Of a DNA stretch of 58,498 nt, positions 41,446-49,413 are shown one piece after another. A model generated the notes under the pieces. The model ran no database searches, was not told the DNA's origin, and worked only from the letters and a program-made list of their open reading frames with translations. Numbering within the stretch: position 1 is the first letter of the stretch; each line of letters starts with the position of its first letter. Source of the DNA: Actinomycetota bacterium (GTDB taxonomy: Bacteria > Actinomycetota > Acidimicrobiia > IMCC26256 > PALSA-555); the NCBI GenBank assembly GCA_016870595.1, contig VGBI01000006.1, forward strand, positions 1-58,498, in the 5' to 3' direction. Made by a program: the position numbers and the translations under genes.

Positions 41446-42443
41446 CCGTCCCCACCGTCCGCTTCGGGCGCACCGGGCTGCGGGTGTCGCGGCTGTGCCT
41501 GGGCACGATGACGTTCGGCCTGCAGTGCGACGAGGCCACGTCGTTCGCGATCCTCGACCGCGCGTTCGCCGCCGGGGTCACGTTCCTCGACACCGCCGAC
41601 GTGTACCCGAGCGGGGGCAGCCTGACCACGATCGGGCGCACCGAGGCGATCATCGGCGACTGGATGCGGGCCGGGAACCGCCGCGACGACGTCGTGCTCG
41701 CCACCAAGTGCTTCGGCCCCACCGGGCCGAACCCGTGGGACGGCGGCAACTCCCGCAAGCACGTCGTGGCCGCGCTCGACGCTTCCCTCCGGCGTCTCGG
41801 CACCGACCACGTCGACCTCTACCAGCTGCACTTCCCCGACCCGACCACCCCGATCGACGAGACCCTCGGCGCGCTCGACGACCTGGTGCGCGCGGGCAAG
41901 GTCCGCTACGTGGGATGCTCGAACTTCCTCGCGTACCAGCTCGCACGCGCGATCGGCCGGAGCGAGGCCCGCGGTCTCGTCCGGTTCGAGTCGGTGCAGC
42001 CCCGCTACAACCTGCTCTTCCGCGAGTTCGAGCGCGAGATGTTCCCGCTCTGCGCCGAGGAGCAGATCGCGGTGATCCCGTACAACCCCCTGGCCGGGGG
42101 CCTGCTGTCGGGCAAGCACCGCCGGGGCACTCCCACCGAGGGCACGCGCTTCACGCTCGGGGCGGCCGGCCCGATGTACCAGGACCGGTACTGGCACGAC
42201 CGCGAATTCGACACCGTCGAGGCGGTGCAGGCCCTGGCCGACGAAGCCGGGCTGGCGCTGGTCACCCTGGCCACCGCCTGGGTGCTCGCCAACCCCGTCG
42301 TCACCGCACCGATCATCGGGGCGAGCCGACCGGAGCAGCTCGACGCGCTCCTCGCCGCGTGCTCGGTGACGCTCGAGCCCGACCTGCGGGAGCGCCTCGA
42401 CGCACTGACCGCCGAGTACCGGCGGGGCGACGCGCCGCGCTGA
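41442..42443 (+). CDS. Aldo/keto reductase
   Basis: A 333-residue NADPH-dependent TIM-barrel oxidoreductase. The catalytic tetrad is visible: Asp in F-L-D-T-A-D-V-Y, the Tyr of the same segment, Lys in L-A-T-K-C-F-G, and His in Y-Q-L-H-F-P-D. The cofactor region near the C-terminus has I-I-G-A-S-R-P-E-Q-L. It reduces aldehydes or ketones to alcohols; the substrate cannot be read. ATG overlaps the stop of the small gene upstream. The 29-nt gap to the convergent SsuD-like gene holds short CGCTGACGC-like repeats and no clear hairpin. Confidence 0.9.
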   Translation: MTVPTVRFGRTGLRVSRLCLGTMTFGLQCDEATSFAILDRAFAAGVTFLDTADVYPSGGSLTTIGRTEAIIGDWMRAGNRRDDVVLATKCFGPTGPNPWDGGNSRKHVVAALDASLRRLGTDHVDLYQLHFPDPTTPIDETLGALDDLVRAGKVRYVGCSNFLAYQLARAIGRSEARGLVRFESVQPRYNLLFREFEREMFPLCAEEQIAVIPYNPLAGGLLSGKHRRGTPTEGTRFTLGAAGPMYQDRYWHDREFDTVEAVQALADEAGLALVTLATAWVLANPVVTAPIIGASRPEQLDALLAACSVTLEPDLRERLDALTAEYRRGDAPR

Positions 42444-42472
42444 CGCCGCAGTGACGCTGCGCTGACGCGCCG

Positions 42473-43603
42473 CTACCGCGCCGACAACGCCGAGAGCGAC
42501 AGCTTCGGAGCCACCCGGGCCGGGCCCGGGTCGTCGAGCAGGCCCATCTGCGCCAGCCGTGGCCGCACGTGCTCGCCCACCCAGTAGGCCTCCTCTACGT
42601 GCGGGTGGCCCGAGAGGATGAACTCCTCGAACCCGAGGTCGTGGTACTCCGCGATGCGCGCCGCCACCTCGTCGTGGCTGCCCACCAGCGCGGTGCCGGC
42701 CCCACCGCGCACCAGGCCGATACCCGCCCACAGATTCGGAGCGACCACGAGGCCCTCGCGGGAGCCACCGTGCAGTGACTGCATGCGGGCCTGGCCCACC
42801 GACTCGCTGCGCGTGAACCCCTGCTGCGCCTGCGCGATGACGTCGTCGCTCATCTGCTCGAGCAGACGGTCGGTCTCGGCCCAGGCGGCCGCCGCGGTGT
42901 CGCGGCTGATGACGTGGAGGCGGATGCCGAAGCGCACGGTGCGCCCCTCGGCCTCGGCCCGGACCCGGACCCGGGCCACCCGGGGCGCCACCAGGTCGGG
43001 TGGCTCGCCCCACGTGAGGTAGACGTCGGCCCGACGCGCCGCCACGCCCTCGGCCGGGGCCGATGCGCCACCGAAGTAGATCTCGGGGCACGGGTCGGGG
43101 GCGATGCGGGTGGTCGCACCCTCCACCTGGTAGTGCGCGCCGGCGAAGTCGAAGGGCGTGCCGCTCCACGCACCCCGCACGATCGCGAGGAACTCGTCGG
43201 TCCGCGCGTAGCGGTCGTCGTGACCGAGGTGGTCGCCGAAGCGGCGCTGCTCGCCGGGGTCGCCACCGGTCACCACGTTGAGCAGGCAGCGGCCGGCCGA
43301 GTGCCGCTGGAAGGTGGCCGCCATCTGCGCGGCCAGCGTCGGGGTGATCGAACCCGGGCGGAACGCAACCATGAACTTCAGGCGCCGGGTCGCGGCGATC
43401 AACGCCGCGGTCGACACCCAGGAGTCCTCGCACCACGTGCCGGTCGGGGTGAGGACGGCCTCGAAGCCGAGGTCCTCGGCGGTCCGGGCGAGCACGGTGA
43501 GGTACTCGAGCGTGGGCTCGCGCCGGTGGGCGTCGTCACCGACGGCGAGCACGTCGCGACTGTCGCCCCCGGTGGGCAGGAACCAGTGGAGCCGCAGCGT
43601 CAC
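42473..43603 (-). CDS. SsuD-like FMNH2-dependent alkanesulfonate monooxygenase
   Basis: A 376-residue luciferase-like flavin monooxygenase. L-H-W-F-L-P-T-G-G-D-S-R at the N-terminus matches SsuD closely. C58-E-D-S-W corresponds to the Cys-containing active-site segment. A-F-R-P-G-S then T-F-Q-R-H-S-A-G-R and V-V-T-G-G-D-P complete the substrate and flavin pocket. It should release sulfite from an alkanesulfonate using reduced FMN from a separate reductase, which is not in the window. The fit to SsuD is good, though related enzymes act on other substrates. GTG start overlapping the stop of the DUF4395 gene. Confidence 0.87.
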   Translation of the reverse strand: MTLRLHWFLPTGGDSRDVLAVGDDAHRREPTLEYLTVLARTAEDLGFEAVLTPTGTWCEDSWVSTAALIAATRRLKFMVAFRPGSITPTLAAQMAATFQRHSAGRCLLNVVTGGDPGEQRRFGDHLGHDDRYARTDEFLAIVRGAWSGTPFDFAGAHYQVEGATTRIAPDPCPEIYFGGASAPAEGVAARRADVYLTWGEPPDLVAPRVARVRVRAEAEGRTVRFGIRLHVISRDTAAAAWAETDRLLEQMSDDVIAQAQQGFTRSESVGQARMQSLHGGSREGLVVAPNLWAGIGLVRGGAGTALVGSHDEVAARIAEYHDLGFEEFILSGHPHVEEAYWVGEHVRPRLAQMGLLDDPGPARVAPKLSLSALSAR

Positions 43604-44094
43604 GTCGAGGGCCGGGCCGGGCCGAGGCGCAGGTCGGCGCAGCGCTCGCACACCGCCGCGGGGATCACCCCGACCCGCATGAGCAGGGCGAAGACCGCGC
43701 ACCCGAGGCAGACGCCCACGAACGCCTCGAGCGCCGCGGCGACGAGCAGCATCCCGATCAGGACGAAGGCGACGGCCGGTTGCCCGAGTCCGACGGCGAC
43801 GAGCGCACCCACCGTGAAGGTGGCACCGATGCCCTGGGCGAAGCGCTTGGGCGGGCCGGGCACGGGCCGCTCGGCCACCGGGAGGCGGGGCACCACGACC
43901 CGGGTCACGAGCAGGGCGAGGGGGCTGAACGCCGGGCCGGCGAGCACCCGGGCCACGAAGCCGTAGGCCAGCACCCACAGCATCCACTCGAGCCCGAAGG
44001 CCAGGGTGACCGCGGCCATGACCACCACGCCTGCGGCGACCAGGCGGGCAGCGACCTCGTTGACCGGGTCGGGGAAGGGGAAGCGACGGGTCAT
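43600..44094 (-). CDS. DUF4395 family membrane protein
   Basis: A 164-residue membrane protein with the family opening F-P-F-P-D-P-V-N-E-V-A-A-R-L, then two pairs of hydrophobic segments (about 20-55 and 95-140). Cys residues are conserved-looking at the end (G-V-C-L-G-C and V-C-E-R-C). The paired Cys motifs suggest a thiol or sulfur role; this is inference, and it fits the SsuD-like gene that overlaps it. ATG start with a TAAGGT box 8 nt upstream, so this gene heads the two-gene unit. Confidence 0.82.
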   Translation of the reverse strand: MTRRFPFPDPVNEVAARLVAAGVVVMAAVTLAFGLEWMLWVLAYGFVARVLAGPAFSPLALLVTRVVVPRLPVAERPVPGPPKRFAQGIGATFTVGALVAVGLGQPAVAFVLIGMLLVAAALEAFVGVCLGCAVFALLMRVGVIPAAVCERCADLRLGPARPST

Positions 44095-44102
44095 GAATTC
44101 CG

Positions 44103-44108
44103 ACCTTA
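44103..44108 (-). promoter_or_regulatory. Leaderless -10 box (TAAGGT)
   Basis: TAAGGT is 8 nt before the ATG at 44094, in the A+T-richest patch of this stretch. Confidence 0.5.
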
Positions 44109-44142
44109 GCAGTCGGGTTTCGGGGCCGACCCGGTCACCCGG

Positions 44143-45336
44143 TCAGACCAGCCAGCCCGGCGCCGTCGCCCCCTCGGCCGCCGCCCCTGACGCCAGCAGT
44201 GCCGCCACCGCGTCGGGGCCGTAGCCCAGCTCGGCGAGCACGGCCCGGGTGTCACCCCCGCTGCGGGGCGGACCCGACCGGATCGAGGCCGGGGTGTCGG
44301 TGAGCGTGACCGGGTAGCGCAGCAGCGCGACCTCGCGGCCGTGGCCGTCGGGACGGCGCTCGTGGGTGTCGAGGTGACGCACCTGCGGGTCCGCGAAGAC
44401 CTGGTCGACCGTGTACACGGGCCCGGCGGGGAGGTCGAGCGCGTTGCACTGCTCGACCACGTCGTGCACCCGCATCGCCGCGAGCCGCTCCTCGCACGCA
44501 GCGTTGAACGCGTCGCGGTTGGCCTTGCGGTCGGCGTCGGTCGCGAAGCGGGGGTCGTCGAGCAGGTGGCCGAGACCGAGCGCGCCGAGGAACGCGTCGA
44601 GGCCCTTCAGGCCGGCGATGTTCACGTACCCGTCGGCGCAGCGGTAGGTGCCCATCGGGAAGAACGTGGGGTGGTCGTTGCCCTGCTGCGGTGGCACCTC
44701 GCCGTCGGTCAGCCAGCGACAGGCCTGGAAGTCCATGAAGTTGATCATCGACTCCAGCAGCGAGGTGTGGACCCATTGGCCCCGCCCGGTCCGCTCCCGC
44801 GCGAACAGGGCGGCGAGCACCCCCTGGGTGCAGAACGTGCCCGAGGCGGTGTCGCTGATCGCGATGCCGACCCGCCACGGCCCGGTTCCGGGTGGCCCGG
44901 TCACCGACATCAGCCCGCCCATGCCCTGGGCGACCTGGTCGAGCCCGCCCCGCTCGGCGTAGGGCCCGTCCTGGCCGAAGCCCGAGATGCTCGCGTACAC
45001 GAGGCGCGGGTTGCGGGCCATGCACACCTCGGGGCCGATCCCGAGCCGGTGCTTGACGCTCGGGCGCATGTTCTCGACCAGCACGTCGGCCCGGTCGGTC
45101 AGGGCGAGGCACGCCGCGAGCCCGTCGGGATGGTGCAGGTCGAGCGCGACCGACCGCTTGTTGCGCTGGAGGTTCGCGCTGTCGGAGCCGGCGATGTCCC
45201 CCGAGCGCGGGTCGGCCACCTGGACAACGTCGGCGCCGAGGTCGGCGAGCTGGCGCACGCAGGTGGGCCCCGAGCGGGCCCGGGTGAGGTCGACCACGCG
45301 GATCCCGTGCAGCGGTCCGGTCACCGGCTCCGTCAT
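44143..45336 (-). CDS. CaiB/BaiF family CoA-transferase
   Basis: A 397-residue type III CoA-transferase. I-R-V-V-D-L-T-R-A-R-S-G-P, then L-A-D-L-G-A-D-V-V-Q-V, and L-V-E-N-M-R-P-S are the CoA-binding elements. D162 in G-I-A-I-S-D-T-A is the expected catalytic Asp. It should exchange CoA between two carboxylic acids. ATG start; a TTG-free G+C-rich region follows, with five 13-bp repeats upstream and a crotonase gene diverging from it. The enzyme and the crotonase probably serve one acyl-CoA pathway. Confidence 0.9.
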   Translation of the reverse strand: MTEPVTGPLHGIRVVDLTRARSGPTCVRQLADLGADVVQVADPRSGDIAGSDSANLQRNKRSVALDLHHPDGLAACLALTDRADVLVENMRPSVKHRLGIGPEVCMARNPRLVYASISGFGQDGPYAERGGLDQVAQGMGGLMSVTGPPGTGPWRVGIAISDTASGTFCTQGVLAALFARERTGRGQWVHTSLLESMINFMDFQACRWLTDGEVPPQQGNDHPTFFPMGTYRCADGYVNIAGLKGLDAFLGALGLGHLLDDPRFATDADRKANRDAFNAACEERLAAMRVHDVVEQCNALDLPAGPVYTVDQVFADPQVRHLDTHERRPDGHGREVALLRYPVTLTDTPASIRSGPPRSGGDTRAVLAELGYGPDAVAALLASGAAAEGATAPGWLV

Positions 45337-45352
45337 CGCTCCCACCCCTCCC

Positions 45353-45417
45353 CTGTGCACGTCCCCTGTGCACGTCCCCTGTGCACGTCCCCTGTGCACG
45401 TCCCCTGTGCACGTCCC
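45353..45417. repeat. Five perfect 13-bp tandem repeats between divergent genes
   Basis: CTGTGCACGTCCC occurs five times without change at 45353, 45366, 45379, 45392 and 45405. Each copy contains the palindrome GTGCAC. The array lies between the CoA-transferase start (45336) and the crotonase promoter (45447), so it is placed where a regulator could control both. It could also be a neutral variable-number repeat. Confidence 0.9.
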
Positions 45418-45446
45418 CGGCGCACGCGCCGGGCCCGGTTCCGGGG

Positions 45447-45452
45447 TACGGT
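45447..45452 (+). promoter_or_regulatory. Leaderless -10 box (TACGGT)
   Basis: TACGGT lies 8 nt before the GTG at 45461. Confidence 0.5.
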
Positions 45453-45460
45453 CGCCGACC

Positions 45461-46261
45461 GTGGACACCGGATGCGACCAGCTGCACGCCACCGTCGACG
45501 CCGACGGCGTCGGCGTCATCGTCTTCGACAACCCCGCCAAGCACAATGCCATGACCGCCGACATGCTCGCGGCGCTGGGGCGGGTCCGCCGGGCCTTCGC
45601 CGCCGACCCGGCGGTCCGGGTCGTCGTGGTGACCGGCGCGGGTGACCGGGCGTTCATCTCCGGCGCCGACATCGCCCAGCTCGGTGGCGGCACGCTCCCC
45701 ACCCCGGCGGCCGCCCCGGCGCCGGCGTCCGCCCCGGCCGATCCGACGCCGGGGGGCGCGCTCGACGTGGGCCGGCCGGTGCTGGCCATGATCCGGGGCT
45801 ACTGCATCGGGGGCGGGCTGATGATCGCGCTCGCCGCCGACGTGCGGATCTGCTCCGAGGACGCCTCGTTCGGGATCCCCGCCGCGAAGCTCGGGGTCGG
45901 GTACCCCCACGAGGCGACCACCACGCTCGTGGCCCTGGTCGGACCGGGCCAGGCCGCCGAGATCCTCTACTCGGGTCGCCGCATCGACGCGCGCGAGGCC
46001 GAGCGCATCGGCCTCGTGAACCGGGTCGTGCCCCCCGACGCGCTCGAGGACACGGTGTTCGCGCTCGCCCGCGAGATCGCGAGCAACGCGCCGCTCTCCC
46101 ACGTCGCCCACCAGCGGTCGATCCGCGCTGCGGTGAGCGGCCGGCCCGGGGACCGCGCCGCCGTCGACGCCGCCGTGCAGGCCGCCTGGACCAGCGCCGA
46201 CTTCCGTGAGGGCGCCGCCGCCTTCCTCGAGCGCCGCCCCCCCACCTTCACCGGCCGCTGA
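45461..46261 (+). CDS. Enoyl-CoA hydratase/isomerase (crotonase) family protein
   Basis: A 266-residue crotonase. F-I-S-G-A-D-I-A-Q-L (about 65-74) and Y-C-I-G-G-G-L-M-I form the oxyanion hole. I-P-A-A-K-L-G-V-G-Y is where hydratases carry catalytic Glu; here Ala-Lys replaces the usual Pro-Glu, so a role other than classic hydration is possible. An Ala/Pro insertion (about 77-98) follows the first oxyanion motif. GTG start with TACGGT 8 nt upstream. Divergent from the CoA-transferase across the 13-bp repeat array. Confidence 0.87.
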   Translation: MDTGCDQLHATVDADGVGVIVFDNPAKHNAMTADMLAALGRVRRAFAADPAVRVVVVTGAGDRAFISGADIAQLGGGTLPTPAAAPAPASAPADPTPGGALDVGRPVLAMIRGYCIGGGLMIALAADVRICSEDASFGIPAAKLGVGYPHEATTTLVALVGPGQAAEILYSGRRIDAREAERIGLVNRVVPPDALEDTVFALAREIASNAPLSHVAHQRSIRAAVSGRPGDRAAVDAAVQAAWTSADFREGAAAFLERRPPTFTGR

Positions 46262-46278
46262 CCCACCCCCGCCCCCGG

Positions 46279-46334
46279 CCGTCACGCAGCATGTGACGGT
46301 GGGCCACCAAATAGGTGGCTGAGCGTCACATGCT
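46279..46334. terminator. Nested inverted repeat between convergent genes
   Basis: Outer arms AGCATGTGACG (46288-46298) and CGTCACATGCT (46324-46334) are perfectly complementary. Inside, after 4-nt internal loops, GCCACC (46303-46308) pairs with GGTGGC (46314-46319) around the loop AAATA. A competing hairpin CCGTCAC/GTGACGG (46279-46285 with 46293-46299) uses part of the left arm. The place, between the ends of convergent genes, fits a two-way terminator, but there is no T-run. The length and symmetry would also suit a protein-bound palindrome. Confidence 0.55.
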
Positions 46335-46365
46335 CGGGAAGATCACGGGCTCGGGAAGATCACGG
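46332..46365. repeat. 17-bp direct repeat, two copies
   Basis: GCTCGGGAAGATCACGG occurs at 46332-46348 and 46349-46365, followed by a partial GCTCGGGG. The second copy contains the stop of the CoA-transferase gene at 46360, so the duplication may have altered its C-terminus. Confidence 0.8.
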
Positions 46366-47559
46366 GCTCGGGGAGCGGTCGAGCTCGGCGAGGAGGCGGG
46401 CCCGGTCGGCGTCGAGGCCGGGGGCGGGCGGGCGCACCGTGAGCTCGGGGAACGCCGAGCACTTGACCGGGTTGCCCGCGGCCCGGAGCGGCCCGACCGC
46501 CGGGTCGGCGATCGGCACCACCATGTGCCGGGCCGCCACGTGGGGGTCGTGGACCACCGCGGCGACGTCGTTCACCGGGCCGCTCGGGATGCCCGCCACC
46601 TCGAACGCGTCGAGCCACGCTGCGGTCGTCCGGGTGACGAGCGCCTGCTCGAGCAGGTCGTGGAGCTCGTGCACGTGGGCGCACCGGGCGGCGTTGTCGA
46701 CGAAGCGGGGATCGGCCGTGAGCTCGGGGCGGCCGAGCACCTCGGCCAGGGCGACGAACAGCTTGTCGTTGCCCGCCGCGACCACCACGTCGCCGTCGGC
46801 GGTGCGCAGCGCGGCGAACGGCGTGATCGACGGGTGCCGCGACCCGATCGGGCCGGGAACCTCGCCCATCGCCGTGTACCGCGCGATCGCGTTCTCGAGG
46901 ATTGCGACCTGGCAGTCGAGCATGCCGACGTCGACGAGCATTCCCTGCCCCGTCCGGTCGCGGTGGTACAGCGCAGCCGTGATGCCGTTGGCGAGGAAGA
47001 GCCCTGCGGTGATGTCGCCGATCGACGCGCCGACACGGGTCGGCTCACCCCCGGCCACGCCGGTGATGCTCATCACGCCCCCCATGCCCTGCACGACCAT
47101 GTCGTAGGCGGGTCGGGCCGAGTACGGACCGGTGCGGCCGAAGCCCGACACCGCGGCGTAGACGAGGCGCGGGTGGCGCACGTGCAGGGCGTCCCACCCG
47201 AAGCCGAGGCGGTCGAGCGTGCCGGGCCGGAAGTTCTCCACCAGCACGTCGGCCCGGGCCACCAGCCGCTCGAACACGTCCCGGTCGGCCGGCGCGGTCA
47301 GGTCGAGGGCGATGCTCTCCTTCCCGCAGTTCAGCGACGTGAAGTACGCCGAGCGGTCGCCGACGAACGGGCCGAAGCCCCGGGCGTCGTCGCCCCCGTC
47401 CGGGCGCTCCACCTTGATGACGCGGGCCCCGAGGTCGTGGAGGACCATCGTGGCGAACGGCCCGGCGAGCACCCGGGTGCAGTCGAGCACGACCACCCCG
47501 GCGAGTGGCCCGCGGGCGTCCGGGGTGGTGACGGCATCGGTGACGGAGGGGTCGGCCAT
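46360..47559 (-). CDS. CaiB/BaiF family CoA-transferase
   Basis: A 399-residue type III CoA-transferase. V-V-V-L-D-C-T-R-V-L-A-G-P-F-A, L-G-A-R-V-I-K-V-E-R-P-D-G-G-D and L-V-E-N-F-R-P-G-T are typical. D182 in G-A-S-I-G-D-I-T-A-G is the expected catalytic Asp. Length and motif order match formyl-CoA-transferase-like members. The ATG at 47559 is preferred, as TATGAC lies 6 nt upstream; an ATG at 47577 would add six residues. Substrates unknown. The gene stands alone, divergent from the GH15 gene and convergent with the crotonase. Confidence 0.9.
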   Translation of the reverse strand: MADPSVTDAVTTPDARGPLAGVVVLDCTRVLAGPFATMVLHDLGARVIKVERPDGGDDARGFGPFVGDRSAYFTSLNCGKESIALDLTAPADRDVFERLVARADVLVENFRPGTLDRLGFGWDALHVRHPRLVYAAVSGFGRTGPYSARPAYDMVVQGMGGVMSITGVAGGEPTRVGASIGDITAGLFLANGITAALYHRDRTGQGMLVDVGMLDCQVAILENAIARYTAMGEVPGPIGSRHPSITPFAALRTADGDVVVAAGNDKLFVALAEVLGRPELTADPRFVDNAARCAHVHELHDLLEQALVTRTTAAWLDAFEVAGIPSGPVNDVAAVVHDPHVAARHMVVPIADPAVGPLRAAGNPVKCSAFPELTVRPPAPGLDADRARLLAELDRSPSP

Positions 47560-47610
47560 GGGCGAGTCATAGCGCATCCCGGTCGTCCGGCGCCGCCGGC
47601 CGTCAGGTCC

Positions 47611-47616
47611 TACGCT
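47611..47616 (+). promoter_or_regulatory. Leaderless -10 box (TACGCT)
   Basis: TACGCT is 6 nt before the ATG at 47623. Confidence 0.55.
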
Positions 47617-47622
47617 GCGCCC

Positions 47623-49413
47623 ATGCCCCTTCCGATCGAGGACTACGCGCTCATCGGCGACACCCAGACCGCCGCCCTCGTGGGGCGCGACGGCTCCATC
47701 GACTGGTGGTGCGTCCCCCGCTTCGACTCCGGCGCCGTGTTCGCCGCGCTCCTCGGCGACCCCGACCACGGCCGCTGGCAGATCGCGCCCGCGGGCGGGA
47801 TCCAGCGGACCGAGCGGAAGTACCACGACGACACCCTGGTGCTCGAGACCACGTTCCACACCGACGAGGGCGTCGTGCGGATCAGCGACTGCATGCCCGT
47901 CCGCAAGCACGCGATCGAGCTGGTCCGGGTGGTCGAGGGCGTGTCGGGTCGGGTCCCGATGTACATGGACCTCCGGGCCCGGTTCGACTACGGCTCGATC
48001 GTCCCCTGGGTCCGCAACGACGACGGCGTCCTCCGGGCCGTGGCCGGCCCCGACGCCATCGCCCTGCACACCCCCGTCACGCTGACCGGCACCGACCACG
48101 CCACCGTGGCCGAGTTCGTCGTCACCGCCGGCGACGCCGTGCCCTTCGTCATGCACTGGCACCCCTCGCACGAGCCCCCGCCCCGGGTCGGCGACGGCGT
48201 GCGGCTCCTGAGCGACACGATCGCGTGGTGGCGGCACTGGGCCGCGGCGGCCACCTGCCCGCCCGAGACCCGCGAGCACATCATGCGCTCGCTCATCACC
48301 CTCAAGGCCCTCACCTACATGCCCACCGGCGGGATCGTCGCTGCGCCCACGACGTCGCTCCCCGAGTGGATCGGCAGCGTGCGGAACTGGGACTACCGCT
48401 ACTGCTGGCTGCGCGACTCCGTTCTCACCCTCGGCGCGCTCATGGCCGGCGGCTACCGCGACGAGGCCCTGGCCTGGCGCGACTGGCTCCTACGGGCCGC
48501 GGCCGGCGACCCCGCCGACCTCCAGATCATGTACGGCGTGCAGGGCGAGCGGCGCCTCACCGAGTTCGAGGTCGACTGGCTCCCCGGGTACGAGCGCTCG
48601 GCCCCGGTGCGGGTCGGCAACGCGGCCCACGGCCAGTTCCAGCTCGACGTCTACGGCGAGACCCTGGGCTCGCTGCACCTGATGCGCACCCTCTTCCCGC
48701 CCGACGCCGACGGCACCTCGACCGACTCCTGGCCGCTCGAGACCGCGTTGCTCGAGTTCCTCGAGGGCGCCTGGCACCAGCCCGACGACGGGATCTGGGA
48801 GGTGCGGGGCGGCCGCCAGCACTTCACCCACTCCAAGGTGATGGCCTGGCTCGCGTTCGCCTGCGCGGTCCGCTCGGCCGAGCGCTTCGACCTCCCGGCG
48901 CCGCTCGACCGCTGGCGTCAGGCCCGCGACGACATCCACCGGCTCGTGTGCACCGAGGGCTACGACCCCGACCTCGGGTCGTTCACGCAGGCGTTCGGCT
49001 CGACCCAGCTCGACGGCTCACTGCTCCAGATCCCCATGACCGGGTTCCTCCCCGCCGACGACCCCCGCATGGTCGGGACCGTGGCGGCGATCGAGCGCGA
49101 GCTGCTCCACGACGGCTTCGTGCTGCGCTACCGCTCCGACCTCACCGACGACGGGCTCCCGGCCGGCGAGGGCGTGTTCCTCCCCTGCTCGTTCTGGCTG
49201 GTCGACAACTACGTGATGCAGGGTCGGACCGAGGAGGCCCGGCGCCTGTACGAGCGGCTCGCCGGACTCGCCAACGACGTCGGGCTCTACGCCGAGGAGT
49301 ACGACCCGGCGTCGGGTCGCATGCTCGGCAACATGCCCCAGGCCTTCACCCACATGGCGGCGGTGCGCGCCGCGCAGCTGGTCACCGGAGCACCAGGGCA
49401 AACGCTGCACTGA
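47623..49413 (+). CDS. Glycoside hydrolase family 15 protein (glucoamylase/trehalase type)
   Basis: A 596-residue cytoplasmic GH15 enzyme: an N-terminal beta-sandwich (about 1-240) then an (alpha/alpha)6 barrel. It begins with I-E-D-Y-A-L-I-G-D-T-Q-T-A-A-L-V and D-G-S-I-D-W-W-C. The substrate loop is R-N-W-D-Y-R-Y-C-W-L-R-D-S. The likely acid and base glutamates are in D-G-I-W-E-V and Y-A-E-E-Y-D-P. Actinobacterial relatives of this size include trehalases and glucan hydrolases, and sequence alone does not decide. No signal peptide. ATG with TACGCT 6 nt upstream. Its end overlaps the convergent aldose epimerase gene by 32 nt. Confidence 0.92.
   Translation: MPLPIEDYALIGDTQTAALVGRDGSIDWWCVPRFDSGAVFAALLGDPDHGRWQIAPAGGIQRTERKYHDDTLVLETTFHTDEGVVRISDCMPVRKHAIELVRVVEGVSGRVPMYMDLRARFDYGSIVPWVRNDDGVLRAVAGPDAIALHTPVTLTGTDHATVAEFVVTAGDAVPFVMHWHPSHEPPPRVGDGVRLLSDTIAWWRHWAAAATCPPETREHIMRSLITLKALTYMPTGGIVAAPTTSLPEWIGSVRNWDYRYCWLRDSVLTLGALMAGGYRDEALAWRDWLLRAAAGDPADLQIMYGVQGERRLTEFEVDWLPGYERSAPVRVGNAAHGQFQLDVYGETLGSLHLMRTLFPPDADGTSTDSWPLETALLEFLEGAWHQPDDGIWEVRGGRQHFTHSKVMAWLAFACAVRSAERFDLPAPLDRWRQARDDIHRLVCTEGYDPDLGSFTQAFGSTQLDGSLLQIPMTGFLPADDPRMVGTVAAIERELLHDGFVLRYRSDLTDDGLPAGEGVFLPCSFWLVDNYVMQGRTEEARRLYERLAGLANDVGLYAEEYDPASGRMLGNMPQAFTHMAAVRAAQLVTGAPGQTLH

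Noticed and set aside
45353-45417. CRISPR array
   Set aside because: The 13-bp repeats are directly adjacent with no spacers, and no cas gene is present.
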